64,000 nt of DNA from Pseudomonas fluorescens (lineage in GTDB: Bacteria; Pseudomonadota; Gammaproteobacteria; Pseudomonadales; Pseudomonadaceae): positions 2,017,501 through 2,081,500 of the forward strand of contig NZ_LR134318.1 of assembly GCF_900636825.1 (NCBI RefSeq), in the 5' to 3' direction. The notes under the pieces are model-generated. The model was not told the DNA's origin. It did no database searches and was given only the letters and a program-made list of their open reading frames with translations. Every line of letters starts with the position of its first letter. The first letter of the stretch is position 1. The position numbers and the translations under genes are program-made. Positions 10,200 through 22,100 of the stretch are shown piece after piece.

Positions 10200-13100
10200 T
10201 GGACAAGAGTGTTGCTTTGAGGGTTGCCAAGCGCTTTATCACTCTGCCGCTGGACAAACGCAAACTGTACCTGGAGAAGATGCTCGAAGAGGGCGTCTCT
10301 CCGGCCAATCTGCCGATCCCGGAAACACGTTCCGGGTTTGCGGCGATTCCTCTGTCGTACGCTCAGGAGCGCCAACTGTTCCTTTGGCAAATGGACCCGC
10401 ACAGCAGCGCGTATCACATTCCCAGTGCCTTGCGCCTCAAGGGGCAACTGGATGTCGCGGCGCTGGAGCGCAGCTTCAATGCAGTGGTCGCGCGCCACGA
10501 AAGTCTGCGCACCACGTTTGCCGAGCACGGTGAAACCTTCTGCCAGGTGATTCATCCGCAATTGTCGCTGACCATCACCTTGGCTGCGCTGCCGACAGAC
10601 CTCGACGCCACTGGCGAAGAGGCGGCGATCAAGGCGTTTGTCGAAAACGAAACGGCGCGCCCGTTCAATCTGCAACAAGGCCCGCTGCTGCGCGTGGCAT
10701 TGCTGAAAATCGCGCCAGACGATCATGTACTGGTGCTGATCCAGCACCACATCATTTCCGATGGCTGGTCGATCAAAGTGCTGGTCGATGAGTTGATCCA
10801 GCATTACGCCGCCGACACCGCCGGGCAGCCACTGGCGCTGCCGGAGCTCGATGTGCAATACGCCGACTACGCGATCTGGCAACGTCACTGGCTGGAAGCA
10901 GGCGAGCGCGAACGGCAACTGGCGTACTGGATCAAGACACTGGACGGCGAGCAGCCGGTGCTGGAGTTGCCGATCGATTTCCCGCGCCCGGCCATGCAAA
11001 GCCTGCGCGGTGCGCGCCTTGAGCTGAACCTGCCGACCGCCCTTGGCGATGCCCTCAAACAATTGGCCCAGCGCGAAGGTGCGAGCCTGTTCATGGTCTT
11101 GCTGGCCTCGTTCCAGGCGTTGCTGCATCGCTACAGCGGCCAGGCGCAGATTCGTGTGGGCGTGCCAACGGCCAACCGCAACCGGGTCGAGACTGAAGGC
11201 CTGATCGGTTTCTTCGTCAACACCCAAGTGCTGAATGCCGAGGTCGACGGGCAATTGCCGTTCAACCAATTGCTGGCTCAGGTCAAGCAAGCGGCGATGG
11301 CGGCTCAGGCGCATCAGGATCTGCCGTTCGAGCAATTGATCGAAGCCCTGCAACCGGAACGCAGCCTCAGTCACAGCCCGGTGTTTCAGGTGATGTTCAA
11401 CCACCAGACCCGCCGTGATCAGGGCCGCGGCGCGGTACAACTGCCGCAGCTGAGCGTCGAGGATGTGCAGTGGGAAGGGCGCACCGCGCAGTTCGACCTG
11501 ACCTTGAATACCTATGAATCGAATGACGGTCTTGCCGCCGAGCTGAGCTACGCCACCGATCTGTTCACGGCGCAAACCGTTGAGCGCCTGGCCCGTCACT
11601 GGCAGAACCTGTTGCAGGGCATCGTTGCCGCGCCAACCCAGCGTGTCGGCGAATTGCCGCTGCTGGAAAGTGCCGAACACGGCGTATTGTTGCAGGACTG
11701 GATGCGCGTTGCCGATCACAGCGCGCAGGCCGAATGCGTGCAGCTGGATTTCGCCGCGCAGGCACAGCGAAATCCGCAGGCCACGGCGCTGATCATTGGC
11801 GACGAGGTGCTGAGTTACGGCGAGCTGGATGCCCGCTCGAACCAACTGGCGCACCGGCTGATCGAGGCCGGCGTCTGCCCGGATCGACTGGTCGGCATCG
11901 CCGTTGAACGCAGCGTTGAAATGATCGTCGGCCTGCTGGCGATCCTCAAGGCTGGCGGCGCCTATGTGCCGCTGGACCCGGCGTATCCAGAGGATCGCCT
12001 GGCCTACATGATCGAGGACAGCGGTCTGCAAATACTGCTGACCCAGGCTCATCTGCAGGCGCAATTGCCGATCCCGGCGGACGTGCAAACCCTGTTGCTG
12101 GACCAGCCGAGTGCGTGGCTGGCGGCTTATCCACACACCGCGCCGAACGTCGCGGTGAACGCCGAGCACCTGGCATACACGATCTACACCTCCGGCTCCA
12201 CCGGCAAACCCAAAGGCGTGATGGTTCGCCATGCGGCGCTGAGCAATTTTGTCGCGAGCATGAGCCGGCAGCCAGGCATTGCGGCGACCGACCGCATGCT
12301 GTCGCTGACCACGTTCTCGTTCGATATTTTTGGCCTGGAAATCTATGGCCCGCTGCTCGCCGGTGCCTGTGTGGTGCTGACCGGCAAGGACGTGCATCAA
12401 GACCCGCAAGCGGTGCTGGAGCTGATCGAACGTCATGCCGTGAGCATGCTGCAAGCCACGCCATCGACCTGGCGCATGCTGCTCGATCAGGAACACGCAG
12501 CGATTCTCAAGGGTCGCACGTTCCTCTGTGGCGGTGAGGCGCTGTCGCAGGAACTGGCCAATCGCATGCTCGCGCTGACGCCGAGGGTGTGGAACCTCTA
12601 TGGCCCGACCGAAACCACTATCTGGTCAGCGCAACATGCGCTGAGCGCGGACGACAGCCGTGCATTCCTCGGCACGCCGATCGACAACACCGCGCTGTAC
12701 ATTCTCGGCAGTGACCTTGAGCTCAATCCGCTCGGTGCGCCGGGGGAATTGCTGATCGGCGGCGATGGCCTGGCGCGCGGTTATTCCCAGCGCCCGAGCC
12801 TGACCGCCGAACGCTTTGTGCCGGACCCGTTCTCGAAAAACGGCGCGCGCCTGTACCGCACCGGCGACCTGACCCGTTATCGCGCCGAAGGCGTCATCGA
12901 ATACATCGGGCGGATCGACCATCAAGTGAAAATCCGTGGTTTCCGTATCGAGCTCGGCGAGATTGAAGCGCGTTTGCTCGCCCTCGACAGTGTGCGCGAA
13001 ACCGTCGTGGTCGCGCAGGATTCCCCGATCGGTGCGCAACTGGTCGGGTACGTGGTGCCGTCCGCCAGCGGTAGTGACGAAGTCGACCTGCGCGCTGCGC

Positions 13101-16100
13101 TGAAAGCCAGTCTCAAGGCGGAACTGCCGGAATACATGGTGCCGGCGCACCTGTTGTTCCTCGCGCAATTGCCACTGACGCCTAACGGCAAAATCGACCG
13201 CAAGGCTTTGCCAGCACCCGACGCCAGCCAGTTGCAGTCGACCTATATCGCGCCACAAACCGCGACCCAACATACCGTCGCCGAGATCTGGCAAGCGGTG
13301 CTCAAACTGGAACGTGTTGGCCTGAGTGACAACTTCTTCGAACTGGGCGGACATTCCCTCCTGGTTACCCAAGTGGTCTCGCGAGTGCGCCAGGCGCTGA
13401 ATGTGCAAGTGCCGCTGCGCACGTTGTTCGAACACAGCACGCTGGAAGATTTTGTTGCCGCGCTGGGTGTCGATCAGGCGGATCGAGAGCCTGCGCTAGT
13501 GGCGTTGCCGCGCCTGCAACCGCTGGCACTTTCCTATGCGCAGGAACGCCAGTGGTTCCTTTGGCAACTCGATCCGGCCAGCACCGCCTATCACGTCCCG
13601 GCCGCGCTGCGCTTGCGTGGCGAGCTGAATCTGGCGGCGTTGCGGCAGAGTTTCGAGGCGCTGATCGAGCGTCATGAATCTTTGCGGACCTGCTTCGTCG
13701 CGCAACAGGGCCAGACCCTGCAAGTGATTCAGGCCCATGGCACGCTGGATCTGCAAGTGCAGGACGCGGCGGGGCTGGACGATGCGGCGCTGCAAGCGCT
13801 GGTCGGCGAAGAAACCCTGCACCTGTTCGATCTGCAACGAGGCCCATTGCTGCGGGTGAAATTGCTGCGGCTGGCCGCCGATGACCATGCGCTGGTGATT
13901 ACCCTGCATCATATCGTCTCCGATGGCTGGTCGATGAACATCATGGTCGATGAGCTGGTGGCGTTGTACGGCGCTTTCAGTCAGGGCCAGCGCGCGCAAT
14001 TGCCGGCGCTGCCGGTGCAGTACGCCGACTACGCCGTGTGGCAAAAACAATGGATGGACGCTGGCGAGCGCGAGCGTCAGTTGAGTTACTGGACCGCGCA
14101 ACTGGGCGACGGCGATCAGCCGCTGCTGGAGCTACCGACCGATCGCGCGCGCCCGACCGAGCAAAGCTACCGCGGCGCGCGTCGCGACATCCCGCTGAGC
14201 CACGAACTGGCGACAGCCCTCAAGCAGGTCGCGCAGGGTGAAAACGTTACGCTGTTCGCGCTGTTACTGGCCTCGTTCCAGACCTTGCTGCATCGCTACA
14301 GCGGTCAGGCCGATATTCGCGTCGGCGTGCCGGTGGCCAACCGCAATCGGGTCGAGACGGAAGGGCTGATCGGTTTCTTCGTCAACACCCAAGTGCTCAG
14401 AGCCGAGTTCGACAGTCAACAGACCTTCCGCAGCCTGTTGCAGCAAGTGCAAAACACGGTGCTCGGCGCGCAGGCGCATCAGGATCTGCCCTTTGAACAA
14501 CTGGTCGATGCGCTGCAACCGGAACGCAGCCTCAGCCACAGCCCGCTGTTCCAGGTGATGCACAATCACCAGAGCCAGGCGCGTCAGGCACAAGGTGCAA
14601 CGCGCCTGCCGCAGCTGGAGATCGAAGGTCTGCCGTGGGCTGCCAACACCGCGCAATTCGACCTGACCCTGAACACTTTCGAATCGACCGATCATGTCTG
14701 GGTCGAGCTGACCTACGCCACCGATCTGTTCGACGTCGCGACCATCGAGCGCCTGTCGCAACACTGGACGAATCTGCTTCACGGCATCGTCGCCGACAGC
14801 GCCCAGCGTATCGCTGAACTGACGCTGCACGACGCCGCCGAACGTGAGGCGAGCTTGCTGCAATGGAACCCGGCCGTGGCCGATTTCTCCAGCGAAGAAT
14901 GCCTGCATCATTTGATCGAAGCCCAGGCCGCCCGCGCGCCGCAAGCGGTTGCGGTGACGTATGCCGAGCAGTGCTTGAGCTACGGTGAACTCAACAGCCG
15001 CGCCAATCGGTTGGCCCACCAGCTGATCGCCAGCGGCGTCGGCCCGGACGTGCGCGTGGGCCTGGCGGTGGAACGCAGCCTCGACATGCTCATCGGCCTG
15101 TTGGCGATTCTCAAGGCTGGCGGTGCCTACGTGCCGCTGGACCCAAGCTATCCGGAAGAGCGCCTGGCCTACATGATTGGCGACAGCGGCATTGCGCTGC
15201 TGTTGACCCAGAGCCATCTGCTCGGTCGTTTGCCGGTGCCGGATTCAGTGCGCAGCCTGATGCTCGATCAGGATCACGAAGACCTCGAAGGCTACAGCGA
15301 TAGCAATCCGCACGTGCGCATGAGCGCCGACAACCTGGCGTACGTGATCTACACCTCCGGTTCGACCGGTCAGCCAAAGGGCACCTTGCTCGCGCACCGC
15401 AACGTGCTGCGCCTGTTCGAAGCCACCGGTGCCTGGTTCGATTTCGGCCCATCGGATGTGTGGAGCCTGTTCCATTCCTACGCCTTCGACTTCTCGGTGT
15501 GGGAGATTTTCGGTGCGCTGCTGTACGGCGGCAAGCTGGTGGTGGTGCCGTACGAGGTCAGTCGCTCGCCGGAAGATTTCTTCGCCTTGCTCTGCCGCGA
15601 AGGCGTTACCGTACTCAATCAGACCCCGTCAGCGTTCAAGCAACTGCTGCAAGTCGCTTGCGCCCCGCAACAGGCGGCGCAATCGCTGTCGCTGCGTTAT
15701 GTGGTGTTCGGCGGCGAAGCGCTGGAAGTCAAGAGCCTGCGACCGTGGTTCGAGCGTTTCGGCGATCAGGCGCCGCAACTGGTCAACATGTATGGCATCA
15801 CCGAAACCACCGTGCACGTGACCTATCGGCCGTTGTCGATGGCCGATTTGCAGCGCGACGCCAGCAGCCCGATTGGCGAGCCGATTCCGGACCTGTCGTG
15901 GTACCTGCTCGACGGCGACCTGAACCCGGTGGCCAAAGGTTGCATCGGTGAGCTGTACGTCGGTCGCGCCGGTCTGGCGCGCGGTTATCTGAACCGTGCC
16001 GATCTGACCACGTTGCGTTTCATTCCCGATCCGTTTGCCGCTGACGGTGGTCGTCTGTACCGCACCGGCGACCTGGCGCGCTATCGCGCTGACGGCGTGA

Positions 16101-19100
16101 TCGAATACATCGGGCGGATCGACCATCAGGTGAAGATTCGCGGTTTCCGTATCGAACTCGGCGAGATCGAAGCGCAACTGCTTGAGCAAACGGGCGTGCG
16201 CCAAGCCGTGGTGCTGGCGCAACCGGCGCTCAGCGGACAGCAACTGGTCGCATGGCTGGTGCCAAGCGATGTCGCGTTGCTCGACGCCAGTCCCGCCGAA
16301 CAGGCGCAGTGGCGCGATGGCGTGCGCGCGGCACTCAAGGACAATCTGCCGGATCACATGATCCCGGCGCACCTGTTGCTGCTGGCGCAATTGCCGCTGA
16401 CGGCCAACGGCAAGCTCAACCGCAGCGCGTTGCCGTCGCCGGATGCGAGCCAGGCGCAACAGGCTTATCAAGCTCCGCAAAGCGAGCTGGAACAACGCTT
16501 GGCGGCGATCTGGCAAGACGTGCTGAAACTGCCGCAAGTCGGCCTCAACGATAACTTCTTCGAACTCGGGGGCGACTCGATCATTTCGATTCAAGTGGTC
16601 AGCCGCGCCCGTCAGGCCGGGATTCGCCTGAATCCCAAAGACCTGTTCCAGCACCAGACCGTGCAGCGTCTGGCGCTGGTCGCGCAGTGGGGCGCCGACG
16701 AGTCGAGCATCGATCAACAAGCGGTGACCGGCGCGGCGCTGCTGCTGCCGATTCAGCAGCAGTTTTTCGAGGACGACATCCCCGAGCGGCATCACTGGAA
16801 CCAGTCGGTACTGCTCAAACCGCGTCAGCCGCTGGACGCCGATAAAATCGAGCAAGTGTTGCGTGCACTGGTTGCCCATCACGATGCCTTGCGCCTGAGC
16901 TTCACTGAGCGCGACGGCGTGTGGCAGGCCGAGCATCGTGCCGTTGAAGCACAGCCGCAAAACCTGCTGTGGCAGGAAGAGGTCGCCGATGCGGCTGCTT
17001 TGGAAGCCTTGGGCAACCGTGCCCAGCGCAGTCTGGATCTGCACAACGGGCCGCTGTTGCGCGGGGTGTTGGCGAATCTCGCCGATGGCACGCAGCGCTT
17101 GCAGTTGGTGATCCATCACCTGGCTGTCGACGGCGTATCGTGGCGGATTCTGCTGGAAGATCTGCAAAACGCTTACCAGCAGTTGCTCGACGCTCAGCCG
17201 CTGAATCTGCCGGCAAAAACCACTGCTTTCAAGGATTGGAGCGAGCATGTGCAGGGCTACGCCAACAGCGCGGCGTTGCAGCAGGAATTGGCTTACTGGC
17301 AGGCGTGCCTGAGCGATATCAGCGCCGATCTGCCGTGCAAACGTGTCGATGCTGCACAGAGCAATCGCGTGGCGCAAACGGTACAGACCCGACTTGGCGC
17401 TGAGTTGACTCGCCAGTTGCTGCAAGAAGCACCGGCGGCCTATCGCACCCAGATCAACGATTTGTTGCTGACTGCATTGGCGCGGGTCATCGGGCGCTGG
17501 AGCGGCCAGCTGTCGACGCTGGTTCAGCTCGAAGGTCATGGTCGCGAAGAACTGTTCGACGGCGTCGATCTGACTCGCACGGTCGGCTGGTTCACCAGCC
17601 TGTTCCCGGTGCGCCTGACCCCGGCGGCAACCCCGGGTGATTCGATCAAGCAGATCAAGGAACAGTTGCGCTCGATCCCTAACAAAGGCATCGGTTTCGG
17701 CGCACTGCGTCATCTCGGCGATGATCAGGCACAACAGAGCCTGCGCGCTTTGCCGACCCCGCGCATCACCTTCAACTACCTCGGCCAGTTCGACGGCAGT
17801 TTCGAGGGTGATGACGGCGCGCTGTTTGCACCAGCGCCGGACAATGCCGGCCTCGATCAGAGCGCGGACGCGCCGCTGGGCAACTGGCTGACCCTTAACG
17901 GTCAGGTGTATGGCGGCGAATTGCGCGTGGGCTGGACGTTCAGCGGCGAGCGTTTCGACAGTGCCGTGATCGAGGGACTGGCGGCGGAGTATGCCGAGGA
18001 GCTGGCCGCGTTGATCGGCCATTGCCTGACGCCGGGGGTTGAAGGTCTGACGCCATCGGACGTCCCGCTGGCCGGACTGACCCAGGCGCAGCTCGACGGC
18101 TTGCCAATCCGCCCCTATCAGGTCGAAGACATTTACCCGTTGTCACCGATGCAGCAGGGCATGCTGTTTCACACGCTCTACGCGCAGCAGTCCGGCGACT
18201 ACATCAACCAGATGTGCGTCGCGGTCGATGGCTTGCAGGTCGAGCGTTTCCGCAACGCCTGGCAAGCGGCGCTGGAAAGCCACGAAGTGCTGCGCAGCGG
18301 TTTTGTCTGGGAAGGTGATCTGCCGAACGCGCTGCAAGTGGTGCACAAAGGCCTGCAAGTGCCGTTCAGCGTGCTCGACTGGCGTGATCGCAACGATCTG
18401 GCGGCTGACCTGAAAGCGCTGGAACATCAGCAACGCCAGCAAGGTTTCGATCTGCACGCCGCGCCGTTGCTGCGTCTGCTCGTGGTGCAGGTGGCAGCCG
18501 AGCGCTTCCATCTGATTTACACCTCGCATCACATCCTGATGGATGGCTGGAGCAATTCGCAGCTGCTCGGCGATGTCTTGCAGCGCTACCACGGCCACGC
18601 GCCGGCGATGGGCGCGGGGCGCTATCGCGACTACATCGAATGGCTGACGCAGCAGGACGCGCAGGTCACGGAAAACTTCTGGAAGGGCCAACTGGCCGAC
18701 TTCGAGACACCGACCTACCTCGCCGATGCAGTGCCGCACGTCGCAGACGGGACTGCGGCCGGTCAAGGTGAATATCTGCTCACACTGGACAGCCAGCAAA
18801 CAGCAGAACTCAACCGTTTTGCCCGCGCGCAAAAAGTCACGGTCAACACCTTGGTACAAGCGGCGTGGCTGTTGCTGTTGCAGCGCTATACCGGGCAAGA
18901 CACCGTCACATTCGGCGCGACCGTATCGGGGCGCCCGGCGCAGTTGAACGGCGTCGAAGCGCAGATCGGCTTGTTCATCAACACTCTGCCGATCATCGCC
19001 AGCCCACGCGCCGAGCAGCCTGTGTCGCAATGGTTGCAACAGGTGCAGGCGCAAAACCTGCTGCTGCGTGAGCAGGAACATACGCCGCTGTTCGACATTC

Positions 19101-22100
19101 AGCGGTGGGCAGGGCAGAGCGGTGAGGCGTTGTTCGACAACATTCTGGTGTTCGAAAACTACCCGATTGCCGAAGCGTTGCAGCAGGCAGAATCAGCTGA
19201 CCTGCGCTTCGGCGAGGTCGACCGTTACGAGCAGACCAACTACCCGCTGACGTTGATGGTCAACCTTGATCAGCAGTTGACCGTGCATTTCAGCTATCAA
19301 CGCACGAGTTTTGCCGCGGCCACTGTGGCCAAGCTGGCCGCGCAGTTGCAGCAATTGCTCATCGAACTGCACGCCAGTGTCGACGGTTGCCTGGGCGAAT
19401 GGAACCTGCTCGAAGCGGGCGACGAACAACGCGTTCTGCGTGACTGGAATCCGCAGCCAAGCCATGGCCTCGAGCCGATTTGCATCCACCAGGCCATCGA
19501 GCGGCAGGTGGCAGCGCAGCCAGATGCGCGCGCTGTGACGTTCGGTCATCAGGCGTTCAGCTATGGCGATATCGATGCCCGGGCCAATCGCCTGGCTCAC
19601 CGTTTGATCGCCATCGGCGTTGCTCCAGAAGTTCGCGTCGGCGTGGCCATGCAGCGTTCCGACAGTCTGCTGGTGGCGTTGCTCGCGGTGCTCAAGGCCG
19701 GTGGCACTTACGTGCCGCTCGATCCGGATTATCCAGCGGACCGGCTCGCCTACATGCTCGAAGACAGCCGTGCCCGTGTGCTGCTGACCGAGACCGATGT
19801 CGCCGCGAGCTTGAGCCTCACCAGCGACACGCAGGTGTTGCTGCTCGATCAACTCGATCTTTCCGGCTACAGCACCGCTGCGCCTGTCACTGCGGTGAGT
19901 GTGAACAACCTCGCCTATGTGATTTACACCTCTGGCTCTACCGGTAAACCCAAAGGCGTATCGATCACTCATCACAACATCATGGCGCTGAGCGACTGGT
20001 CGAAAAATCTCTACAGCCGCGAAGACATTCAGGGCGTGCTCGCTTCGACTTCGGTGTGTTTCGACCTGTCGGTGTGGGAGCTGTTTGTCACCCTCGCCAA
20101 TGGCGGTTCATTGATCATTGCGCGTAATGCTCTGGAGTTGCCGCAGCTGCCGGCACGGGATCAGGTGCGCCTGATCAACACCGTGCCGTCGGCCATCAAT
20201 GCATTGCAGGACGCTGGCGATATTCCTGCTGGTGTTCGCATCATCAACCTGTGCGGCGAGGCGCTGAAACAGAACCTGGTAGACACGCTGTATCAGCAGG
20301 TCACCGTCGCCGATGTGTTCGACTTGTATGGCCCCTCGGAAGACACCGTTTATTCCACCTGGACCCGTCGCGAAGCGGGTGGCACAGCGAACATCGGTCG
20401 GCCGATGATGCGCACCGCCAGCTATGTTCTGGGCGGCGATTTGCTGCCGGCACCGTTGGGTGTTGCGGCGGAGCTGTACCTTGCCGGTGCCGGCCTCAGC
20501 CGGGGTTATCTGGGGCGGGCGGCGATGACGGCGGAGAAGTCCGTGCCCAATCCGTTCGCCGGCACTGGCGAGCGCATGTATCGCACGGGCGACCTGACCC
20601 GCTATCTCGCCGACGGCGCATTGCAATATGTCGGGCGTATCGATCACCAGGTAAAGGTGCGCGGTTTCCGTATCGAGCTGGGCGAAATCGAATCCCGTCT
20701 GTTGCAGATCGACAACGTCAGCCAGGCGTTGGTGGTAGCGCAACCGATCGCCTCCAGCCATCAGTTGGTGGCGTACGTGGTGGTCGATGATGCGGCGCTG
20801 GCCAGCGCCGAAACGTTGAAGACTCGACTCAAGGCGCATCTGCCGGACTACATGATCCCGGCGCACATGCTGTTCCTCGCCAGCCTGCCGCTGACCCCGA
20901 ACGGCAAGGTCGATCGCAAGGCCTTGCCGAGTGTCGATACGTTTGTGCCGGCGGGAGATTTTGTCGCCCCGGTCGGTGAACTGGAACAGCAGATCGCCGC
21001 CATCTGGCAAACCGTGCTGGAGCTCGATCAGGTCAGCCGCGACGATCATTTCTTCGAACTGGGCGGGCATTCGCTGTTGGCCACTCAGGCCGTGTCGCGC
21101 TTGCGCCATTTGAGCGCCAGCACATTGAGCTTGCGCGATCTGTTCAATTATCCGCGCCTCAAGGATCTGGCGGCGTGGATGGCCGAGCAATCGACCAGCG
21201 CCCTCGACGGTTCGGCCAGCCAGGCGGTACCGCTGAAGGCCTGGGGCGCCAAGGCGACCGCGCCGCTGTCGTTGGTTCAGCGTCGCCTGTGGGTGGCAGA
21301 GCAATTGTCCGGCGGCAGTTCGGCGTACGGCATGCCGCTGGCGTTGCGCTTGCGCGGTGAACTGTCGGTCGCGCGCTTCATCGGCAGTTTTGCCGAAGTC
21401 GTGCGTCGCCACGAGGTGCTGCGCACTGCCTATACGCAGGATGACGAGGGCGATCCGATTGCGCTGATCGCCGAACAGGTCGAGGTCGATTTCCCGGTGC
21501 TCGATTTGTCCGGCCTGTCGCGCAGTGCGCAGGAAGAGCAGGTCGCGCAGGCGGTGCTGGAAAACGCGCGGACCCCGATCGATCTGGAGCAGGCGCCGTT
21601 GTGGCGCGGGCGCATTCTGCAGCTGTCAGCGACCGAGCATGTGCTGCTGTTTTCCATGCATCACATCATCTCCGACGGTTGGTCGATGGGCGTGCTGGTC
21701 AACGAACTGGTGCAGATCCATGAGCTGAGCAAGGCCGACGATGCCACGCCGTTGCCGGCGCTGGAGGTGCAGTATTCGGACTTTGCCTTGTGGCAACAGG
21801 AGCTGGAACGCCAGGGCATTCTCGGCCAGCAGGCGGATTACTGGCGAGAGGCGCTGCGTGGTTACAGCGGCCAGCTCGAACTGCCGCTGGACACGCCGCG
21901 CGGGGCGGTGGCGTCGTACGACGGCGACGCGGTGCAGTTCCGTCTGCCGGCAGCTTTGAGCCAAGCCTTGCGTGAGGTTGCCAGCGACGCGGGCGTGACC
22001 TTGTACAGCGCGCTGCTGGCATCGTTCCAGCTGCTGTTGCATCGGATCAGCGCCGGTGACGATGTGCTGGTCGGCGCCGACGTCGCCGGGCGTGAGCGAG

